From the NCBI GenBank assembly GCA_001600355.1, contig BCJU01000002.1, forward strand, positions 3,410,001 through 3,474,000: a stretch of DNA of 64,000 nt, read 5' to 3'. The stretch is from Meira nashicola. Its lineage: Eukaryota > Basidiomycota > Exobasidiomycetes > Exobasidiales > Brachybasidiaceae. Under the pieces are notes generated by a model. The model was not told where the DNA came from. It did no database searches and saw only the letters and a list, made by a program, of their open reading frames with translations. Positions 60,401 through 64,000 of this stretch are shown piece after piece. The translations under genes were made by a program, and so were the position numbers. Numbering within the stretch: the stretch's first letter is position 1; each line of letters starts with the position of its first letter.

Positions 60401-61753
60401 AGGTTGCTGGGATTGATGTTGTTGCTGTTGTGCTTGCATCAATGCCATGCCGCCTTCGACAGATTGTGTTTGTCCTACGGGGGGAGGTGGACGTACGTAA
60501 ATCAATTCAAGACAGGTTGGCGCATTTGGATCGCTATTGTTCGAATTCATCGAAGAATATGTGCCTAGAGCTCTCCATCCGGTACGTTGATTAGTGAAAT
60601 ATAGACGAACACCTTTGCTTGTTACTGCAACGAGGTGAATATTTCGACTTTCAGCTGCACTGATAGGTTTCATCCAGGTGATTAGGAATTCATTGGGTTG
60701 CAAAAGAGATGTGTTTGGACACATCATATTAGCATGTCGGCAAATATCCTTGGCACGAGCCACCTTTACAGGAGGTTTTGAAGAATCTTTGGATGGAAGA
60801 TGGTGAATTTCGATCTCACTTCCTTTGTGAAGAGTGTAAACGACATTTCTCGCAGAGTCCACAGAAATAAAATCGAGTGTTTCCTTTTGCTTTCCTTGAA
60901 TAAAGTTTGGTACTAAATTGGACAACCGAGGATTGGTTACGTTGCGTAATCCACATCTGTTGCTAAACCAGCCCTCATTAGCTTGGTACATGATCTCATA
61001 TAAACAACCATCATTTCCTTTACAGAAAATACGACCTTCATCCGTTCCACAAACATCAGACAATTGAACACCATCTGTAGATGCAGACATCTCTGTCACA
61101 AATAGTTTCAATTGTTTACCAGTTGAAGATTTGCGTGCTCCTGCAGAGGTTGAAGGTGTTGCTGAAGGGTTTGTTGCATTGTTTGTTGCACTTGGAGATG
61201 ATGAATTTCCATTCGAATTTGTTGCATTTGCTGGAGCATCTTCAATGGATAATCCTAAAAGACTGACAGAAGTACTTGTACATATAATAAGAACGTGTTT
61301 GATCGATTCGATAAATACTCCTGCTCTTGGTTGTACGAGACCAACAGATTGTATAACACGTTCAGGATGTTCGTAAGATTCAAAAGCAGATTGTGATGCG
61401 TCTAAATAATTCCACAAGTATAATCGTGTATCGATTATAATCCATGCTCTTTCTATTTCAGGGAATAAACCTTGAGATGCATACGTTTGAGCGGATGAAC
61501 TTGCTTCAATAACAGCATCAGGTATGCTCCAAACACGCTTTCTTTCCAAAGGAGCCCATGGACTGATCAATTGAAGTTTATATTGATATTGAGCAGCGCT
61601 AAGATGATCATTCAAATCACCCCATCTAGCATCCTCTTGAGAGAATGCTCTAATTGTATTTGATGCTCGATCTAATTTTGCAAAGAATCGATCATCTTCA
61701 AGCAAGTTGGCCGAAGAGCTAGACCCGTTGCCTGAAGCGATTGCGTCTGTCAT
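57440..61753 (-). CDS. Nucleoporin Nup155/Nup157/Nup170
   Basis: 1437 residues from the ATG at 61753; the frame continues upstream only from a TTG. A core inner-ring scaffold of the nuclear pore with an N-terminal beta-propeller and a C-terminal alpha-solenoid. The start of the propeller shows the family signature (LDRASNTIRAFSQEDARWGD, QYQYKLQLISPWAPLERKRV, SIPDAVIEA), then GRIFCKGNDGCLYEIMYQAN and WFSNRCGLRN. The solenoid shows LALEVL-like helices with HLPLKC-like VELPLKCASSWDR and LFHVAMYDWLFSHNKTDELL, and WYVSIGHSLSAAQLYSGLAQ. Low-complexity Asn/Ser/Thr inserts (about 215-240, 470-490, 545-570) break the propeller loops. Length agrees with fungal members. Confidence 0.93.
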   Translation of the reverse strand: MTDAIASGNGSSSSANLLEDDRFFAKLDRASNTIRAFSQEDARWGDLNDHLSAAQYQYKLQLISPWAPLERKRVWSIPDAVIEASSSAQTYASQGLFPEIERAWIIIDTRLYLWNYLDASQSAFESYEHPERVIQSVGLVQPRAGVFIESIKHVLIICTSTSVSLLGLSIEDAPANATNSNGNSSSPSATNNATNPSATPSTSAGARKSSTGKQLKLFVTEMSASTDGVQLSDVCGTDEGRIFCKGNDGCLYEIMYQANEGWFSNRCGLRNVTNPRLSNLVPNFIQGKQKETLDFISVDSARNVVYTLHKGSEIEIHHLPSKDSSKPPVKVARAKDICRHANMMCPNTSLLQPNEFLITWMKPISAAESRNIHLVAVTSKGVRLYFTNQRTGWRALGTYSSMNSNNSDPNAPTCLELIYVRPPPPVGQTQSVEGGMALMQAQQQQHQSQQPSSSSSSTTNFAPHQPAIQGLHHAYYADGLFLAASQYTLEPTGSMDCILCTTRAIPSGDFSRSSGGIPSSSSLTAPTGSAIGAADLADTATDILVQGATWAIAEVKRKAIAHSTAEERLHPLALQMIQPPRVFLILTSSGLFVLTEQRPIDTLKGLLQTGTLYDQTVHEFFKKYGQSQSCAMSLAIASQNTLLSLAPETFISSDQQNQDGSYQMLSKDVVSHAWRIFFDFGGYPRYEPPPYPSQPASDGKVTLSGRHDGLAIYLTRLLRPFWTQRITKKQNIPGEGERFVPNIPASDLMGPQRELQGLQTFLQQNAQLFGLGNSSSGNIGQNRSSLNRSTGTSPEGEQAAMQAESDSFEALKALLSRSLEALSFVLLLIDYRLPNLVQRCQPELQTQLANLTFADLIITRQGRDIGRSLVEAVINMQISSQSNIDVVADVLQERCGSFCNSDDVRLYKAMECIRHAKEAEKSMDANGKSESLRESLRLLNRATSNLPLNKLENICEDYRTLKFYHGAVELPLKCASSWDRTGIAKQYRDEGLPENDVRSKAYDTSMKCYSLVLKALESVDAACQSDAIIKAREVGQMNTVLQVEEQRASTYAEAQSSTDPLFHVAMYDWLFSHNKTDELLQIRSPYVEEYLRSEPITLERCLLLCMWYVSIGHSLSAAQLYSGLAQSTELEINLDERVEYLTKASSNAKSAQQSNSQDLIQFISDIDEKLEVASVQIEIYKAIQESLEIEDEQKANLLNVLNDSLLDITALYRDFAEPLSMHEIKLLIYHVADYRDAELARDAWEALLAEAHNDALALPDTRHEKVASVVIELGHRFYPSDVAFPVDILTEMLERYAYEQSIENAQSRIPLAWSARTMLMANVPPLLVFEVLLGLFDAKREPFQIDSAQLYILADIADLARLWVEEILGTAQPSLGLKDPLLNFSARRFDDALNALLLALSHLDANSSSLPANLEGRNADKVSSSLKWTQELLRRSF

Positions 61754-62243
61754 CCCTTTTGTTTTGTTCTTTCCCAGCCTTTCTGCTGTGATTAGATGCA
61801 ATAGAAAGACGTAGTGATGATGAATACCTTTTAATTTCCAAACCAACAATGATCTTCGCGTTTAAACATCTCTTTTAGTGTGAATAAGAAAATACGCGAC
61901 AGAAAATCAATTTTTCAGTGCCTGAGGGATCGTGTCTTGTAATGCCTCACGTGTGTGTGTGCACGCTTTATTACCTAGTCTATGTGCCACAAGCGTTGGC
62001 GCTACTTCCTGACGATTGGTGCGTGCAATCTCTTTCCCGATCACTACCTCGTCTTGCATATATACACCTTCTCATTCGAAGCAATACCTGGAAGTAGACA
62101 AGGTCACTCTCAAATAAAACAACATAAATCAAGTGTTGGAGTTATACACTCTTTTTTGAGAGTAGAAAGAATCATTGTACTGCAACGAGCCAATCCCAAC
62201 AATCGATCTCACCTTTCCGATATCACACACACACCTTCACACA
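61754..62243. other. Divergent spacer, Nup155 / NDUFB2-like
   Basis: 490 bases between start codons, with a GTGTGTGTG run near 61950 and a CACACACAC run near 62226 next to the small gene's start. No gene or further element recognised. Confidence 0.5.
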
Positions 62244-62611
62244 ATGGCAGGACAACCAGCTTCTTCCGCCGCCAAAGGATCACGTTGGTATCGTCCAGCA
62301 TATGGATTCCATCCTCATCCTCCTGCATTTCATCATAGATTCGGAGCAAAACTTTTAGGAGGAACTATGTTCTTTTGGATCTTTTATCGTGCTTATCACG
62401 ATGGACCAGTTCTACTGGTAAGTAGCCTTGCGAAGGGGAAATGATGATGCAGGGTGGCAGATAGGCTCTCCATCATTGTTGTGATGGATCACTTGTGCGA
62501 GCAGATGCTGACAGTTCTTTCTTCTTTGTCTTCTAGGGCCTCAAACATCCTTGGGACGGACATCATGGACATCACGATGAAGGACACGGACATGGAGAAG
62601 AACATCATTGA
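62244..62611 (+). CDS. Probable complex I accessory subunit (NDUFB2-like), spliced
   Basis: Two exons, 62244-62417 and 62537-62611, with a 119-nt intron (GTAAGT donor, TCTAG acceptor), give 82 residues. The N terminus (MAGQPASSAAKGSRWYRPAY) is basic; one membrane helix covers about 34-50 (GAKLLGGTMFFWIFYRAYHD) and the tail is very His rich (HPWDGHHGHHDEGHGHGEEH). A single helix followed by W.F.R..HDGP and a short tail beginning LKHPWD is the pattern of the NDUFB2 (AGGG) subunit of mitochondrial complex I. The match is by pattern only, so another small inner-membrane protein is possible. If right, the species has a canonical complex I. Confidence 0.65.
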
Positions 62612-63064
62612 TCTATTGAAATGCTAATCTACTTTGTTTAACTATAACATCATTGTCGAATTTGACCTGAAAAGATAATGGAGTACGTCCAAATCGGCAC
62701 AGTACTTCGCTCACTCGACATGCGTAGACATAAAGAATTGACAGCGTAGTCGATTGACGGTGCACCCTACCTGCATTCCTTCTATTTCCATTCTCGCATT
62801 GACAGGTAAAAAAGTATGACTTTGAATGCGCAGAAGATGATGGTGTTATTATGCGTGCAGAAGAATGCCTATGAAGATGAGGTAAAAAGTACATGATTTG
62901 ATATTGATTAAGATGCTATTTGAAAAGAGATGAAATGCCTTTTATATGATTGTATCGATCTGAAAAAATGTTTGAGTATGAATGTTTGTGCAAGATCAAA
63001 TTCGAAGCAAAGAGAGAGAAAAATGCTTGTATACGACGCCTACCATCCCCACAAATTCTCATCT
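62612..63064. other. Convergent spacer at the right end
   Basis: 453 bases between convergent stops. AT-rich, no repeat or RNA gene; open frames on the minus strand at 62613-62894 and 62916-63152 have no protein-like features. Confidence 0.5.
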
Positions 63065-64000
63065 TCAAGATTGAATTTGTGAATGATTTGTAGGCACGAG
63101 ATGATAAGGAAATAGAAAACTGTTTGCAGTAGATGAACTTGCTAATGGCCACCCTTGCGGATCCAATGCAAATGGCGGAGGATCAGTTGGTCTGTTCAAC
63201 ACTCTGTTCTGATGAGCATCAACAAAGCTTTTTTCGGTACCCGCACTCATTTGAGCGTTTAGTTGTCCGACTCCCCAAGGATATTGCTCTTGGTGAATAC
63301 CAAATTCGCTAACGGGAGTTGTTGTTGCCATTGTGAGAGATTGTTGTGGAGCTCCCAATTTGTTTGTTCCAACGTGAGCATCGTACGATGAAGATGCTGC
63401 TCGATGTGTCTCAGCAGGTCGAATCGGATTCGATTGAGGAATCTCGAGATTTGACATCAAGTTCGATGGAGTTCCATGATTTGAATTGAAGCCCGCATAA
63501 TGTCCACTGTGAGAAGGATGCACATTAGGAGCAAAAGCTCGCCCATGATGATTATGTGCCATATTTATCGCATAAGTTTGAGGTGGAATATACTGTCCCA
63601 AATTGCCTCTAGCTTCACCTGCAGCTAGGCTATAGTATTTCAACGGTGCTCTACTACGATCAATCATTGGCCAAGAGCCATTTGCAAATTGCAGTGGGGC
63701 TGCTAACGAATTGGGTGTTAAAGCAGAAGAAAAGACTGAATGATAATTGCCATACTTTTCCGATCCCATCGGGGTTAGCTCTGCAAACGGAATGTCTGAC
63801 ACAGCGTTGTTCCCCGGCATCGTGATATTCAGTGATGCGTCTTCAGACATTGGGAGGAAAGGAGGAGTGGCGAAACCATATGATTGACCCGGGAATGGAG
63901 CCAACGAAGAAGGTGAAGCCAAACGTGCAGGCTGAATTACACTTGACGGCGAGACAGAAGCATGGTAACGTTGTGAATATTCCACTGGATGAGAACAAGG
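63065..64000 (-). CDS. Unknown Ser/Pro/Asn-rich protein (3' part, runs off window)
   Basis: The frame ends at the stop 63065-63067 and stays open through the right edge; the first ATG-like opening in the window is a GTG, so the start is outside. About 310 residues are visible: disordered, rich in Ser, Pro, Asn, Ala and His, with no cysteine, no membrane segment and short repeated NH/HG motifs (MAHNHHGRAFAPNVHPSHSG). Composition is that of a transcription-factor or RNA-regulator tail; no domain is seen and none is assigned. An AG at about 63986-63987 could be a splice acceptor, so the joint to upstream exons is uncertain. Confidence 0.55.
   Translation of the reverse strand, partial: PCSHPVEYSQRYHASVSPSSVIQPARLASPSSLAPFPGQSYGFATPPFLPMSEDASLNITMPGNNAVSDIPFAELTPMGSEKYGNYHSVFSSALTPNSLAAPLQFANGSWPMIDRSRAPLKYYSLAAGEARGNLGQYIPPQTYAINMAHNHHGRAFAPNVHPSHSGHYAGFNSNHGTPSNLMSNLEIPQSNPIRPAETHRAASSSYDAHVGTNKLGAPQQSLTMATTTPVSEFGIHQEQYPWGVGQLNAQMSAGTEKSFVDAHQNRVLNRPTDPPPFALDPQGWPLASSSTANSFLFPYHLVPTNHSQIQS

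Noticed and set aside
61754..61849. N-terminal extension of the Nup155 frame
   Set aside because: It begins at TTG with no ATG before 61753, and its sequence does not resemble the family start, which lies just after 61753.

Overview
The window is nuclear DNA from a filamentous or yeast-like fungus, most likely a basidiomycete. Evidence for a fungus: two Zn2Cys6 zinc-cluster transcription factors of the fungus-only type, about 27 densely packed genes on both strands, short spliceosomal introns (64-119 nt, GTGAGT/GTAAGT/GTATGT donors, pyrimidine-CAG acceptors) and moderately AT-rich DNA. A probable complex I subunit argues against budding and fission yeasts. A basidiomycete, possibly from the smut side (Ustilaginomycotina), is an inference from long intron-free genes, a METTL14-type protein and long disordered extensions; I cannot name a species.

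Layout. 1-9 kb: 3' end of mitochondrial ribosomal protein bL33m, a METTL14/Kar4-type RNA methyltransferase-like gene, an EF-hand MscS channel, calmodulin with five exons, and a small spliced gene for a secreted eight-cysteine protein. 9-21 kb: DHHC palmitoyltransferase, a PXB/DUF3818 protein, a small disordered protein, COQ9, the four-exon Sec61-beta gene, and a disordered protein with a canonical eIF4E-binding motif plus many PPG-hydrophobic motifs. 21-30 kb: zinc-cluster regulator, three-exon epoxide hydrolase, and a large protein with an atypical GATA-like finger. 31-40 kb: Prp22 helicase, a gamma-tubulin complex component and a SurE phosphatase, all rightward. 40-41.5 kb: an unrecognised two-part protein (helical N half, tryptophan-rich C half). 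41.7-50 kb: NOP8, branched-chain ketoacid dehydrogenase E1-alpha, SRP68 and spliced PNO1. 50-64 kb: second zinc-cluster regulator, a TCERG1-like WW/FF protein divergently paired with MFAP1, Nup155/170, an NDUFB2-like subunit, and the 3' part of an unknown gene leaving the window.

Most genes are housekeeping: pre-mRNA splicing (Prp22, TCERG1-like, MFAP1), ribosome biogenesis (NOP8, PNO1), ER targeting (SRP68, Sec61-beta), mitochondria (bL33m, COQ9, E1-alpha, complex I) and calcium/membrane signalling (calmodulin, EF-hand MscS, DHHC). I see no transposon, CRISPR array, rRNA or convincing tRNA. The least explained items are the cysteine-rich secreted protein (7808-8185), the orphan at 40217-41500, the eIF4E-binding/PPG-motif protein (18270-20846) and the atypical GATA-like finger (25800-30074). 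Intergenic DNA also carries recurring ACGCGT hexamers and GCGCAGCGCACGC-like patches.
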